The notes under the pieces are model-generated. The model saw nothing but the letters and a program-made list of their open reading frames with translations. It had not been told where the DNA came from and ran no database searches. Positions 28,380 through 38,204 of a DNA stretch of 64,000 bases are shown here, in pieces. The translations under genes were made by a program, and so were the position numbers. The stretch's first letter is position 1. Each line of letters begins with the position of its first letter. The DNA is from Globicatella sulfidifaciens DSM 15739 (lineage in GTDB: Bacteria > Bacillota > Bacilli > Lactobacillales > Aerococcaceae): assembly GCF_900167405.1 (NCBI RefSeq), contig NZ_FUWO01000002.1, positions 124,001-188,000 of the forward strand, in the 5' to 3' direction.

Positions 28380-29263
28380 TAATTAGATTTGATAGCGTCA
28401 ATAAATTCTTGGATCGCTGAGGTAGTCACAAAATCTTTGCGAGTAGCGATACCGATAGGGTAGAAGTTATTCTTCTCAACGAAAGGGATCCATTTTAATC
28501 CTTTATTGTCACTAAGTGCTTGAAATTCAGAAGGTAAAATGGTAATTGCGTTAAGCTCTTTTAAGCTATGTAATAAGACGGCCCAGTCGTTGTGCATAAA
28601 TACGATATTAGGGTCAAAACCAGCTGCGTGACAACTCCGTGTTAACATTTCGCCTAACATGAAATGATGCGTCAAGCTAGAAATGTTTTGCCCTTTTAAG
28701 TCGATGATTTGAATCGCCTCTTTGTTAGCTAAGGGATTATTTTCAGGAATGACGACCGACACCCAATAGCCTTGGGTAGAAGTAGCTAGAGGTTCGATTG
28801 AAATTTCGGGATAAAGTTGGGGGAATGATAATAATCCCACATCGATTTCCTTATCAACCAGCATTTTTTGTAGTTGACGTGAACCATCTTGAAAGATAGC
28901 CAATTCAACATTACTATGGGTAGCAATAAAATGAGAGATTTGTTTCATAAATTGAATGGCGAATAGTGTCGTTAAGCCTACTTTTATTTTTTCAATAGGC
29001 TGTTGTTTGTATTGTGAAACTTTATCAATCAGTTTTTCAAAATCTTCGATTATTTTAATCCCATCATCATATAAGACTTGTCCTGTTTCAGTTAACATCA
29101 TCCCTTCATCGGTCATCTTAAACAGTACAGTATTGAGTTCAGATTCTAGTTTTTTGATAGTTTGTGATAAAGTGGGTTGTGTTATAAAGAGACTTTTGGC
29201 CGCTCTAGAAAGATTTTTTGATTCGGCAATCGCAATGAAATATTTTAATTGTCTAATATCCAT
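28379..29263 (-). CDS. LysR-family transcriptional regulator
   Basis: 294 residues. The N-terminal winged helix (MDIRQLKYFIAIAESKNLSR, then AAKSLFITQPTLSQTIKKLE) is followed by a type 2 periplasmic-binding-like effector domain from about residue 90. A GAGG site lies nine bases before the ATG. Its neighbours are the hydroxyacid dehydrogenase/EIIC pair (convergent) and the protease gene (divergent), either of which might be its target; the effector is unknown. Confidence 0.9.
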   Translation of the reverse strand: MDIRQLKYFIAIAESKNLSRAAKSLFITQPTLSQTIKKLESELNTVLFKMTDEGMMLTETGQVLYDDGIKIIEDFEKLIDKVSQYKQQPIEKIKVGLTTLFAIQFMKQISHFIATHSNVELAIFQDGSRQLQKMLVDKEIDVGLLSFPQLYPEISIEPLATSTQGYWVSVVIPENNPLANKEAIQIIDLKGQNISSLTHHFMLGEMLTRSCHAAGFDPNIVFMHNDWAVLLHSLKELNAITILPSEFQALSDNKGLKWIPFVEKNNFYPIGIATRKDFVTTSAIQEFIDAIKSN

Positions 29264-29362
29264 GAAGGTAACCTCTTCCCTAACTGATTAATATTAGTAT
29301 AACATAAACGATTTAAGTCACAATCACCAACTTTAGTCTGATTTTAATTGGCAAAGTTGATA

Positions 29363-29368
29363 TATAAT
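29363..29368 (+). promoter_or_regulatory. -10 box of the protease gene
   Basis: TATAAT, overlapping the ATG at 29367. This, with the ribosome site at 29414, shows the gene starts further down at 29427. Confidence 0.5.
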
Positions 29369-29426
29369 GAAATCATTCTCAAAAATTGATATAATGACGT
29401 TAATAAACTCTTTGGAGGTGTTATGG

Positions 29427-30116
29427 ATGTATTATGGATACGATAGTACGATGATTTTAGTGTTAATAGGAGCAGCGTTAGTAATGTTTGCTCAATCACG
29501 TGTGACAAGTACCTTTAGAAAATATGACGAATTAGAGTCACTTAACCAAATTACAGGAAGACAAGCAGCTCAAGCTTTATTACAGGCGTCTAATATACAT
29601 GACGTTTCAATCGAACATGTTGTGGGCCATTTATCTGATCATTATGATTCAAGATCAAAAGTTTTAAGATTATCAGATGCAACCGATCAATCAACGTCGA
29701 TTGCCGCCATATCGGTAGCGGCTCATGAGTGTGGGCATGCCCTGCAAGATGCAGAAAGCTACGGTTTCTTAAAATTACGTAGTTCATTTGCACCGATTGC
29801 TCAATTTGGGTCTAGCTTATCAATGCCTTTATTAATGGCTGGCTTTATCTTAAATATTTTTTCGTTAGTATGGATTGGGATTATTGCTTTTGGTTTAGCT
29901 TTAGCGTTTCAAATTATTACTTTACCGGTGGAATTTGATGCAAGTAAACGTGCATTAGCGATTATGCAGTCACATCATTTAATTGAGCCAGAGGAATTAC
30001 CAGCAGCGAAAAAAGTATTGAATGCGGCAGCCTTTACCTATGTTGCTAGCACTTTAAACAGTGCGTTTACCTTATTACGTTTTATTTTAATCGCAAATAG
30101 TCGTCGTCGTGACTAA
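29427..30116 (+). CDS. YugP-type zinc metallopeptidase
   Basis: Membrane zinc protease family (PF04298) of unknown physiological substrate. 229 residues with an N-terminal membrane segment (about 8-22), the zinc motif H100-E-C-G-H104 in AAHECGHALQDAE, two further membrane segments (about 128-168) and the conserved LPVEFDASKRAL. The start is ATG 29427, six bases after GGAGGTG; in-frame extension to 29367 would begin inside the -10 box. The GTPase gene begins 11 bases later and is probably in the same operon. Confidence 0.9.
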   Translation: MYYGYDSTMILVLIGAALVMFAQSRVTSTFRKYDELESLNQITGRQAAQALLQASNIHDVSIEHVVGHLSDHYDSRSKVLRLSDATDQSTSIAAISVAAHECGHALQDAESYGFLKLRSSFAPIAQFGSSLSMPLLMAGFILNIFSLVWIGIIAFGLALAFQIITLPVEFDASKRALAIMQSHHLIEPEELPAAKKVLNAAAFTYVASTLNSAFTLLRFILIANSRRRD

Positions 30117-30127
30117 GGAGAGATTGG

Positions 30128-31333
30128 ATGAGTATATTTCAACGTATTTTACGGGGAAAAGTAAATGTAAATTTAGCGAATGACTTAGCTAAGAAAGTCA
30201 ATGATGAAGTGAAGAAGATGCCTTCCATTAATATTTTAGTGGCAGGTAAAACTGGGAGTGGCAAAAGCACCTTAATTAATGCTCTCTTTAGAGAGAATAT
30301 CGCTAAGACAGGGGTTGGAATGCCTGTAACCCAGCACGTTGAAAAGTTGACAAAAGAGGGCGTCCCGTTATCCCTCTATGATACAAAAGGATTAGAATTA
30401 ACGGCAGAGGCGCAAAAAGAGGTATTAAAAAGCCTTGCGCATTTAATTAGTATCCAAAAAGAATTGGGCCATGATCAGGAAATTCATTTAGCTTATTATT
30501 GTGTGAATGCTAATATGTCACGTATTGAAGCAATGGAAGTCGAAATAATTCGAGCCTTAGCGAGTGAATTACCAGTTGTTTTAGTCGTGACCCAATCGAT
30601 TGGCCAAGAATCAAACGAATTTATCGAGTATTTAAAAGAGTTAGCTTTACCAATCGAGGGCGTTGTGCCGGTATTAGCCAAAGAATATGCGGTCTCATCA
30701 CATCAAAAAATACCTGCACATGGTTTACAAGACTTGATTGATATCACATTAAAAATAATTCCATCAAAGGTACATCAGGCTTTTATCAACGCCCAACAAA
30801 TCGATATTGATCGTAAAGTCGAAGATGCGAGACGTTGGGCTAAGCGTTATATTAAGACTTCTTTTGGTGTAGGCTTTACACCAATACCGGTATCGGATGC
30901 AGCCATTCTGGTGCCAATGCAAATTACGATGTTAGGTCATATAACAGCCATTTTTGGTTTATCATTAGAAAAATCACAAATTATAAGTATGTTAGCCGGT
31001 GTAGGCGGTACGGGTGGTGCCACGGCCATAGGTAAATATTTGGCTGGTAATTTGTTAAAGTTTATTCCTGGAGTAGGCACGATTACCGGCGGAGTGATTA
31101 GTGGGATGACTGCTAGTAGCTTAACTATTGCTTTAGCCTATAGTTATATTGAAGTACTTAAGCAAATAGCCAGAGCTGAAATGCTTGGTTACGATATGGG
31201 CTTAAATGAAATTTCAAAATTAATGGGAGCAAATTTTAATGAGCAATTAAAAGAAGTTTCAAAAATGTTGCCCGATTCCGTTAAGAATCAATTACCACTG
31301 TGGACCAGAAGTTTCTTTGTTGAAGATTATTAA
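30128..31333 (+). CDS. GTPase with C-terminal DUF697 domain
   Basis: 401 residues. The N-terminal Era/YjeP-like G domain has P-loop GKTGSGKST (40-48), T in TGVGMPVTQ and D85-T-K-G. The base-specificity motif is degenerate (VVTQSIGQ instead of NKxD), so guanine preference is not certain. Residues 230-390 are a DUF697-type domain with glycine-rich hydrophobic helices (SMLAGVGGTGGATAIGKYLAG) that may insert into or lie on the membrane. Co-transcribed with the YugP protease gene. Role unknown. Confidence 0.82.
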   Translation: MSIFQRILRGKVNVNLANDLAKKVNDEVKKMPSINILVAGKTGSGKSTLINALFRENIAKTGVGMPVTQHVEKLTKEGVPLSLYDTKGLELTAEAQKEVLKSLAHLISIQKELGHDQEIHLAYYCVNANMSRIEAMEVEIIRALASELPVVLVVTQSIGQESNEFIEYLKELALPIEGVVPVLAKEYAVSSHQKIPAHGLQDLIDITLKIIPSKVHQAFINAQQIDIDRKVEDARRWAKRYIKTSFGVGFTPIPVSDAAILVPMQITMLGHITAIFGLSLEKSQIISMLAGVGGTGGATAIGKYLAGNLLKFIPGVGTITGGVISGMTASSLTIALAYSYIEVLKQIARAEMLGYDMGLNEISKLMGANFNEQLKEVSKMLPDSVKNQLPLWTRSFFVEDY

Positions 31334-31342
31334 AATAATGAG

Positions 31343-31414
31343 AAAGGATTCTCAGCAAAATGGACTTAATTAACTCATGATGAGTGCGTTCCATGAAGCT
31401 AAGAATCTTTTTTT
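31343..31414 (+). terminator. Intrinsic terminator after the GTPase gene
   Basis: AAAGGATTCTCAGC pairs with GCTAAGAATCTTTT, continuing into seven T; the 40-base loop has its own ATGGA...TCCAT stem. Confidence 0.85.
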
Positions 31415-31465
31415 GTCTAATAAAGGGCTAACTCTTACTAGAAAAGCCTTTCATTTATAAAAGGT

Positions 31466-31494
31466 GTGACATTTAGTCAAAATTCCGTTAAAAT
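31466..31494 (+). promoter_or_regulatory. Promoter of lysS
   Basis: GTGACA, exactly 17 bases, TAAAAT, about 60 bases before the start. No T-box leader is visible in the short transcript leader. Confidence 0.65.
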
Positions 31495-31531
31495 GTATCT
31501 ATATGTGTAAATTTTTAAAAACATGAAATAA

Positions 31532-33061
<1,530 letters not shown>

Positions 33062-33082
33062 AAAATCTAAATGATTATAAAT

Positions 33083-33132
33083 AATCGCTCTGTAGCGTTC
33101 ACGTAACTGAATATTACAGAGCGATTTTTTGT
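33083..33132 (+). terminator. Intrinsic terminator after lysS
   Basis: AATCGCTCTGTA pairs with TACAGAGCGATT, followed by T-rich sequence. Confidence 0.9.
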
Positions 33133-33192
33133 TGATTATACTTTGATTTATGGTTTCTTATTAATAACCATATGATAATGTTTAAACAACTT

Positions 33193-33200
33193 AATGTATC
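33193..33200. repeat. Left target-site duplication of the IS66 element
   Basis: AATGTATC, identical to 35302-35309. An 8-bp duplication is the known IS66-family hallmark. Confidence 0.9.
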
Positions 33201-33242
33201 GTAAGCGTCCCATAACAGAGTATCTATCAATAATCGGATAAT

Positions 33243-33279
33243 ACCCCTAAAATAGTGATAATCAAACTATTTTAGGGGT
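33243..33279 (+). other. Hairpin covering the tnpB ribosome site
   Basis: ACCCCTAAAATAG and CTATTTTAGGGGT form a perfect 13-bp stem with an 11-base loop. The right arm includes the AGGGGTG ribosome site of tnpB, so an RNA starting outside the element would hide it. Confidence 0.75.
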
Positions 33280-33285
33280 GTTATC

Positions 33286-33636
33286 TTGAAAATGAATATC
33301 AATCAATTAGGTCAAGTTTATCTAATCTCAGGAAAAACCGATATGCGCCAAGGAATTGATTCCCTTGCATCACTCGTGAGAGAAAAGTATCAACTAGATC
33401 CTTTTTCACAAAAACTTTTTCTATTCTGTGGGACAAAAAAAGATCGGTTTAAGATTCTTTATTGGGATGGTCAAGGGTTTTGGCTATTCTATAAACGTTT
33501 CGAAAATGGCCGTTTAACTTGGCCTTCTCATAATGATGACATAATAAAATTAAATGAAACTCAAGTGAACTGGCTACTTCAAGGGTTTTCGATTGAACCT
33601 AAAATTAAGGTGGCAAATCAGCGAACTTTCTATTGA
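33286..33636 (+). CDS. tnpB: IS66 accessory protein TnpB
   Basis: 116-residue IS66 Orf2-type protein. The family core is visible: KTDMRQGIDSLASLV near residues 17-31, LFLFCGTKKDRFKILYWDGQ in the middle and GFWLFYKRFENGRLTWP. Required with TnpC for IS66 transposition; its biochemical role is not settled. It begins at TTG 33286 (or ATG 33292) after AGGGGTG, which lies in the arm of a hairpin. Confidence 0.9.
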   Translation: MKMNINQLGQVYLISGKTDMRQGIDSLASLVREKYQLDPFSQKLFLFCGTKKDRFKILYWDGQGFWLFYKRFENGRLTWPSHNDDIIKLNETQVNWLLQGFSIEPKIKVANQRTFY

Positions 33637-33691
33637 TAGTCTCTCTCTCCTGTTTTATACTATACCTATACTAATGAACGGAGTAAGGCAT

Positions 33692-35216
33692 ATGAACAAT
33701 TTAGAACAAAAAGGCGAATCACTATTAAATTTAATCGAAACACTCAATAATGAAATTGCTTTACTCCGTGAACAAAATGCTTATTTATTAAAACTGCTCT
33801 ATGGGAAAAAATCGGAGAAGTTCATCGTTCCTGATGGCCAACTCTCTCTCTTCCAAGATGAAAATGAACCGGCAAAACAAATGCCGGACTCTCCCAGGCG
33901 AGATTGAAACGATACAATATACACGAAAGAAATCGTCCGGAAAACGCCAACTCACACTCGATCAATTTCCTGTTGAAGAAAAGCATTATGCTCTTGAAGG
34001 GGAAGCTTGCCACTGCCCAGATTGTCAACATCATTTAAAAGAAATCGGTTCTCACTGTTATCGTCAGGAAATAGTCTTTATCCCTGCGCAAATAAAACGG
34101 GTGGACCATATTCAACATGCCTATAAATGCGAGCATTGTAGTCAATTGAAGGATCAAGATGTCATTATTAAATCCACGGTACCAAAGGCTCCCTTGAACC
34201 ATAGTTTAGGCTCCGCTTCGATTATTGCGCATTCCATTCATCTAAAATACAATTTAAAAGTCCCTAATTATCGACAAGAAGCAGATTGGGTTAAGCTATC
34301 CCTTCCCATCACCCGAAAAGAATTGACTCACTGGCAGATGAAAGTGAGTGAACAATACTTTCTACCACTTTATCGTCGGTTGACACAAGAGCTGTTATCG
34401 CAAACGCATCTACATGCGGATGAAACACCGTATCGAGTATTAGAGAGTAAAACGAATCAAACTTATTATTGGGTCGTTGCTTCTGGTAAAGACGCAGAAA
34501 GAGGTATCACACTCTACCAACATGATGCTAAGCGGAGTGGACAGGTGATAAAAGAACTCTTAGGCGACTACTCGGGGTATGTTCATTGTGATATGCATGC
34601 GGCTTATCGTCAACTCGAGAATGCGAAATTAGTCGGCTGTTGGGCCCATGTGCGACGAAAATTCTACGAAGCGACACCCAAGCAGTCGAAAGAGAGTTTG
34701 GGAGCAGTTGGTTTAGACTATTGTAATCAGCTATTCCGCTTAGAAGAAGCATGGGCAGAACTCACACCAGAAGAACGACTTGTCAAACGGCAGTCTGAGT
34801 TACGCCCTGTTATGGAAGCTTTCTTCGATTGGTGTCGCACCCAAGAAGTATTGCCAGGGTTCAAACTCGGTAAAGCCATCCAATATGCATTAAATTATGA
34901 AAATACTTTTAAAACAGTATTGGAAGATGGTCATTTAGTCTTATCCAATAACTTAGCGGAGCGAGCGATAAAGAACTTGGTGATTGGTCGAAAGAACTGG
35001 TTGTTCTCCAAGAGCTTTGAAGGGGCTCAAATGAACGCTGTCATTCTAACAATGGTTGAAACAGCGAAACGACATGGGCTTGATTCAGAAAAATATATAA
35101 ATTATTTACTGACCCACTTACCGAACGAACCTGTTTTTGAAAAAAATGAGGTCTTAGAGGCTTATTTGCCATGGAGTGAATTAGTCCAACGTCATTGTCA
35201 GTTAAGTATCCAATAA
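33692..35216 (+). pseudogene. tnpC: IS66 transposase TnpC, frameshifted
   Basis: DDE transposase of the element in two frames. The N-terminal leucine-zipper and HTH part starts at ATG 33692 (MNNLEQKGESLLNLIETL) and stops at 33905-33907. The rest continues in the +1 frame to 35216: a zinc finger (CHCPDCQHHL...CEHCSQ), catalytic core (HADETPYRVLE; HCDMHAAYRQL) and the conserved C-terminal LSNNLAERAIKNLVIGRKNW. The frames join best at CCC-AGG-CGA (33893), where one extra A explains the break. A +1 slip of tRNA-Pro on CCC-A could also restore the protein, but IS66 is not known for that. Otherwise about 505 residues, normal for the family. Confidence 0.85.
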
Positions 35217-35222
35217 AAAAGT

Positions 35223-35269
35223 AAATCCACTTCCGTCTTTGATTAAAAAAATTGGAAGTGGATTTTTTA
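35223..35269 (+). terminator. Intrinsic terminator inside the IS66 element
   Basis: AAATCCACTTCC pairs with GGAAGTGGATTT, followed by T-rich sequence, six bases after the tnpC stop. Confidence 0.9.
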
Positions 35270-35301
35270 TGTATCAAGATACTGTGATATAGGACGCTTA
35301 C

Positions 35302-35309
35302 AATGTATC
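35302..35309. repeat. Right target-site duplication of the IS66 element
   Basis: AATGTATC directly after the right inverted repeat, matching 33193-33200. Confidence 0.9.
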
Positions 35310-35657
35310 TTCAGCGGTAAATACAATTGTTAGCGCTGACGACGGGAATTTCATCTAATGATACTAAATAATATTTACCGATCCAAGCCTCCAACGCCAA
35401 TTGAAGTGACCACAATAGTTGCCCTTTTCTTGAAGCACTTGAATAGCGTAGAGCCAATATTTTATTTTAAATGACATTAGATAGTAGGTTGTGTTATATT
35501 ACTTTCAAAGTCTAGTGGTAATAAGTCAAGAGAAAAATAAATTATTTTAGACTTGGCTTTTAATCATTTAAGTGTTTTAGGGCGCACTAAATAAACACTC
35601 GTGAAATCGCGTTTTTTCACGAACTTTATTAAGAATTGATTTTATTTTGTTCGTCTT
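35310..35657. other. Gap between the two insertion sequences
   Basis: No intact gene. The minus strand over about 35320-35460 has short stretches that look coding but are broken, possibly the remnant of an older gene. The part next to the IS110 recombinase stop probably includes that element's other end, whose boundary I cannot place. Confidence 0.35.
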
Positions 35658-36911
35658 TTATCTATGCAACACCTCCGGTGGCGTATAGAGTTGGTGATTG
35701 CGTAGTAGCACATCCACCAGACGCACTAATTTTCTTGCGGTTAAGACGAGGGCACGTTTGTGCTGATGTTTAGGTACTTCTTGGAATTTCTTATGATAGA
35801 ACTGGGCATATTCAGGTAAATAACGTTTAACAGAGTTGGCAGCTTCAACTAGGTAATAACGCAAGAACCGATTGCCCCGATGAATCATCGGTGTGTTTTG
35901 GGACGAACGTTTTCCCGACTGATTTTCCTTCCAGGATAGCCCGGCATACTTGGCAATTTTTGCTTGAGAATCAAAGCGTTCAATCTGTCCGATTTCAGCG
36001 ATGATTCCAGCAGCATAGACCGGACCAATACCAGGAATAGAAGTTAAGCACTGATATTCTGGTAGGGTTTGAACAATATCTTCAATCCCTTTGTCGAGCT
36101 CTTTGATTGCTTTTTCAAGTGATCGAATCTCACGGACTAAGACAGCCAGCACGATATCAATGGATTGGGCATGGACCTTAAAGAGGCGATAACTAGAACG
36201 AATGGCTTTTTGGATAGTTTTAGCTAAATTTTCGGGTGCTTTGAAGCGTCCCCGTCCGAGTTTTTGAATTAATTGCCCAAGTTCTTCTAAAGGCATATTG
36301 GCCAGGTCATCTAGAGAATAGTCTTCGGTCATGAGTGAGATGACGGTAGCACTGAGGGCAGTCGTGGAATGCCCATCTTCCTTAAGATTCATCGAAAGCG
36401 TATTACACTTATAGTAAAGATTTTCTAGGAAGTGTTGCTTGACTGTGGTTAGTTGCTTGATTAATTGATAGCGAGACCGTGTAAGGTGCTGTAAGGCGAT
36501 GTATTGGTCTTCCTTTAAGAAAGAGGGATTAAACCTTTGGATTCGCAAGTAATCAGCAATATAGAAAGCATCTAAAGCATCGTTTTTATTTTCGGAGAAA
36601 ACTTCACGATATTTCTTGATTTTGCTTGGTTCTTCAATTGTGACTACCACATTCAGCTCACTCAGCTCCGGGTCTTCTTTGAAGAAGTAACCGGGATGAA
36701 AGCTATAAGCTGATGTGGATTCCATGCCGATGACGATTCGATCAAAGTGATAGTCCTGATAGGCTTGAAGAATCCATTCTTTCAGTTCAGTGGCACCGTC
36801 GTGATCATTTTTAAAAGAACGTTCTAACAAAACAGAAAATTGTTCATCATCCGTTAAGCAACAGACATCTAGCTTAGCTAGACTAACATCTAAACCGACA
36901 TATAAGTTCAT
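35658..36911 (-). CDS. IS110-family transposase (DEDD recombinase)
   Basis: 417-residue recombinase of the IS110 family. The N-terminal DEDD/RuvC-like domain begins LYVGLDVSLAKLDVCCL, with acidic residues continuing in GMESTSAY and ENKNDALDAFYIADYL. The C-terminal transposase_20 domain has TSIPGIGPVYAAGIIAEIG, KIAKYAGLSW and the conserved serine region (SGKRSSQNTPMIHRGNRFLR). The frame appears intact. The start is ATG 36911, nine bases after AAGGAGG; the open frame extends 38 codons further into non-coding sequence. These enzymes are guided by a bridge RNA encoded next to the gene. Confidence 0.93.
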   Translation of the reverse strand: MNLYVGLDVSLAKLDVCCLTDDEQFSVLLERSFKNDHDGATELKEWILQAYQDYHFDRIVIGMESTSAYSFHPGYFFKEDPELSELNVVVTIEEPSKIKKYREVFSENKNDALDAFYIADYLRIQRFNPSFLKEDQYIALQHLTRSRYQLIKQLTTVKQHFLENLYYKCNTLSMNLKEDGHSTTALSATVISLMTEDYSLDDLANMPLEELGQLIQKLGRGRFKAPENLAKTIQKAIRSSYRLFKVHAQSIDIVLAVLVREIRSLEKAIKELDKGIEDIVQTLPEYQCLTSIPGIGPVYAAGIIAEIGQIERFDSQAKIAKYAGLSWKENQSGKRSSQNTPMIHRGNRFLRYYLVEAANSVKRYLPEYAQFYHKKFQEVPKHQHKRALVLTARKLVRLVDVLLRNHQLYTPPEVLHR

Positions 36912-36942
36912 GTGAGGGACCTCCTTTCGATTATATTTGGAA

Positions 36943-37208
36943 ATTGCTTGGTTACTGTGGGATATCCCAGGATACCATTGCCTATAACAGCCTCGCTTAA
37001 TAGAATACTTATCACGCTGATTCAAGCTGCCACTCGCCTACTAGCGGGTGTGAACCAGGGTGGAAACAGCTAGTGTGTTGGTTGTGACATCAATGGTCCG
37101 GGTTACAGACTTAAGAAGTAGATAAAGCCACAAGGGGTGAACAGCATATTCCCGTAAGTCCCTTTCCAAGACTTATTATCCTACAATATCTCACAGTAAC
37201 CAAGCAAT
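36943..37208 (-). ncRNA. Candidate IS110 bridge-RNA region
   Basis: A gene-free, moderately GC-rich stretch directly upstream of the IS110 recombinase, where IS110-subgroup elements encode the guide (bridge) RNA. It is bounded by a near-perfect inverted repeat: ATTGCTTGGTTACTGTG at 36943-36959 and its complement at 37192-37208, extending to GATAT on the inner side after one mismatch. Several local stems are possible (around GGCGAGTGGCAGC on the minus strand). Boundaries of the RNA and its loops are inferred, not seen. Confidence 0.5.
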
Positions 37209-37276
37209 ATAAAGGGACAATTGAACATTTTATGCATTGAAATGAGGCTTAGCTAGCGCGCTTCGCTTGCTTGCCA

Positions 37277-37319
37277 TTGTCATCCTGTTCGATTTCTTCG
37301 AAATCGTCCAGTCTGACAA
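37277..37319. other. Strong hairpin without T-run between IS110 and the GNAT gene
   Basis: TTGTCA (37277) pairs with TGACAA (37314), with a perfect inner CGATTTC-TTC-GAAATCG stem (37290-37306). No terminator tail. It may belong to the IS110 end or be a separate structured element. Confidence 0.45.
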
Positions 37320-37427
37320 CGGATAGCCCCTTATCCATGACATAATGTTCGGTAAATCAAGAGAAACAGAGACGATCAGAAGGGTGTGAAATGACCTTCT
37401 AAATATATATTACGAGAGGTGAAGTTT

Positions 37428-37715
37428 ATGAAATTTGAAAAAATTGAAAATGGCTACGTTAAACGCAATGAACAAGGTGAGGTTATTGCAGAAATCACTT
37501 TTCAACCGACTGCAAATCCAGCCATTGTTATTGCAGATCACACTTATGTAAGTCCAGTCCTTAGAGGACAAGGAGTGGCAGAAAAATTATTAGACCATTT
37601 AGTATCCGAAATGGCTAAAGAGAGTAAGAAAATTAAAGCTCAATGTAGCTACGTTGTCGCTAAATTCGAAAAGGAAGCTGATAAATACGACTGGATTAAT
37701 GCGGATAAACAATAA
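37428..37715 (+). CDS. Small GNAT-type N-acetyltransferase (YidJ-like)
   Basis: 95-residue single-domain acetyltransferase-like protein of the short Gcn5-related family (PF14542 type). The acetyl-CoA loop is represented by VSPVLRGQGVAEKLLDHLV near residues 46-64, followed by KKIKAQCSYVVAKFEK, a typical end for this family. The start is ATG 37428 after GAGAGGTG; a GTG nine bases upstream overlaps that site. The substrate is unknown. It stands alone between the IS elements and the citrate operon. Confidence 0.88.
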   Translation: MKFEKIENGYVKRNEQGEVIAEITFQPTANPAIVIADHTYVSPVLRGQGVAEKLLDHLVSEMAKESKKIKAQCSYVVAKFEKEADKYDWINADKQ

Positions 37716-37832
37716 ATTCCTTTGCAAGATTGTAAAATAAAATGCGACAAAATATAAACACTTATAACAGTTAAAAAGTGAATATAAATCGAAAGAACAC
37801 AAAAAAAACAATTAAACTCTTTTTATAAGAAA

Positions 37833-37848
37833 TGTAAACGGTTATAAT
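37833..37848 (+). promoter_or_regulatory. cre-like site overlapping the -10 of the citrate operon
   Basis: TGTAAACGGTTATA (37833-37846) matches the CcpA consensus TGWNANCGNTNWCA in all but one fixed position. It overlaps TATAAT (37843-37848), about 48 bases before citD. This placement fits catabolite repression by CcpA. Confidence 0.7.
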
Positions 37849-37895
37849 AAATATATAGGCATGTTTATTAATTTTTTTAATAGAGGAGTGTAGAA

Positions 37896-38204
37896 ATGAA
37901 AATTACCAAAACGGCAGTAGCTGGTACACTTGAATCAAGTGATATCATGATTACTGTAAGCCCAAATACTGAGGAAGAGGTCAGTATTAATTTAAGTTCG
38001 AGTGTAGAAAAACAGTTCGGCGCGAGAATACGAGAAGTGATTGAGAAAACGCTTTCCAACTTAAAGATTGATTCTGTTTTAGTGGAAGCTGTTGATAAAG
38101 GTGCTTTAGATTGTACTGTTCAAGCTAGAACAATTATTGCAGTTAACCGTGCACTCGGAGTAACTGATTATGACTGGAAGGAGATTGACTCATGGAACGT
38201 TTAA
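37896..38204 (+). CDS. citD: Citrate lyase acyl carrier protein (gamma subunit)
   Basis: Carries the phosphoribosyl-dephospho-CoA prosthetic group of citrate lyase. 102 residues starting [16 protein letters not shown], the family start, in which the serine of the ESSD motif (S14) is the attachment site. The end, RAIIA-like [16 protein letters not shown], is also typical. GAGGAG precedes the ATG. The stop overlaps citE by 13 bases. In many operons citC precedes citD; here there is none, only the GNAT gene and IS elements. Confidence 0.95.
   Translation: MKITKTAVAGTLESSDIMITVSPNTEEEVSINLSSSVEKQFGARIREVIEKTLSNLKIDSVLVEAVDKGALDCTVQARTIIAVNRALGVTDYDWKEIDSWNV

Larger units (their letters stand above)
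33201..35301 (+). mobile_element. IS66-family insertion sequence, complete ends
   Basis: 2101 bp bounded by terminal inverted repeats: left 33201-33223 starts GTAAGCGTCC, right 35279-35301 is its imperfect complement, ending GGACGCTTAC. GTAA tips and the 8-bp duplication AATGTATC are IS66 hallmarks. It carries tnpB and a frameshifted tnpC but no tnpA. An internal terminator closes tnpC. Matching target duplications mean this copy inserted as a unit and has not been rearranged since. It lies between lysS and a second IS. Confidence 0.93.
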
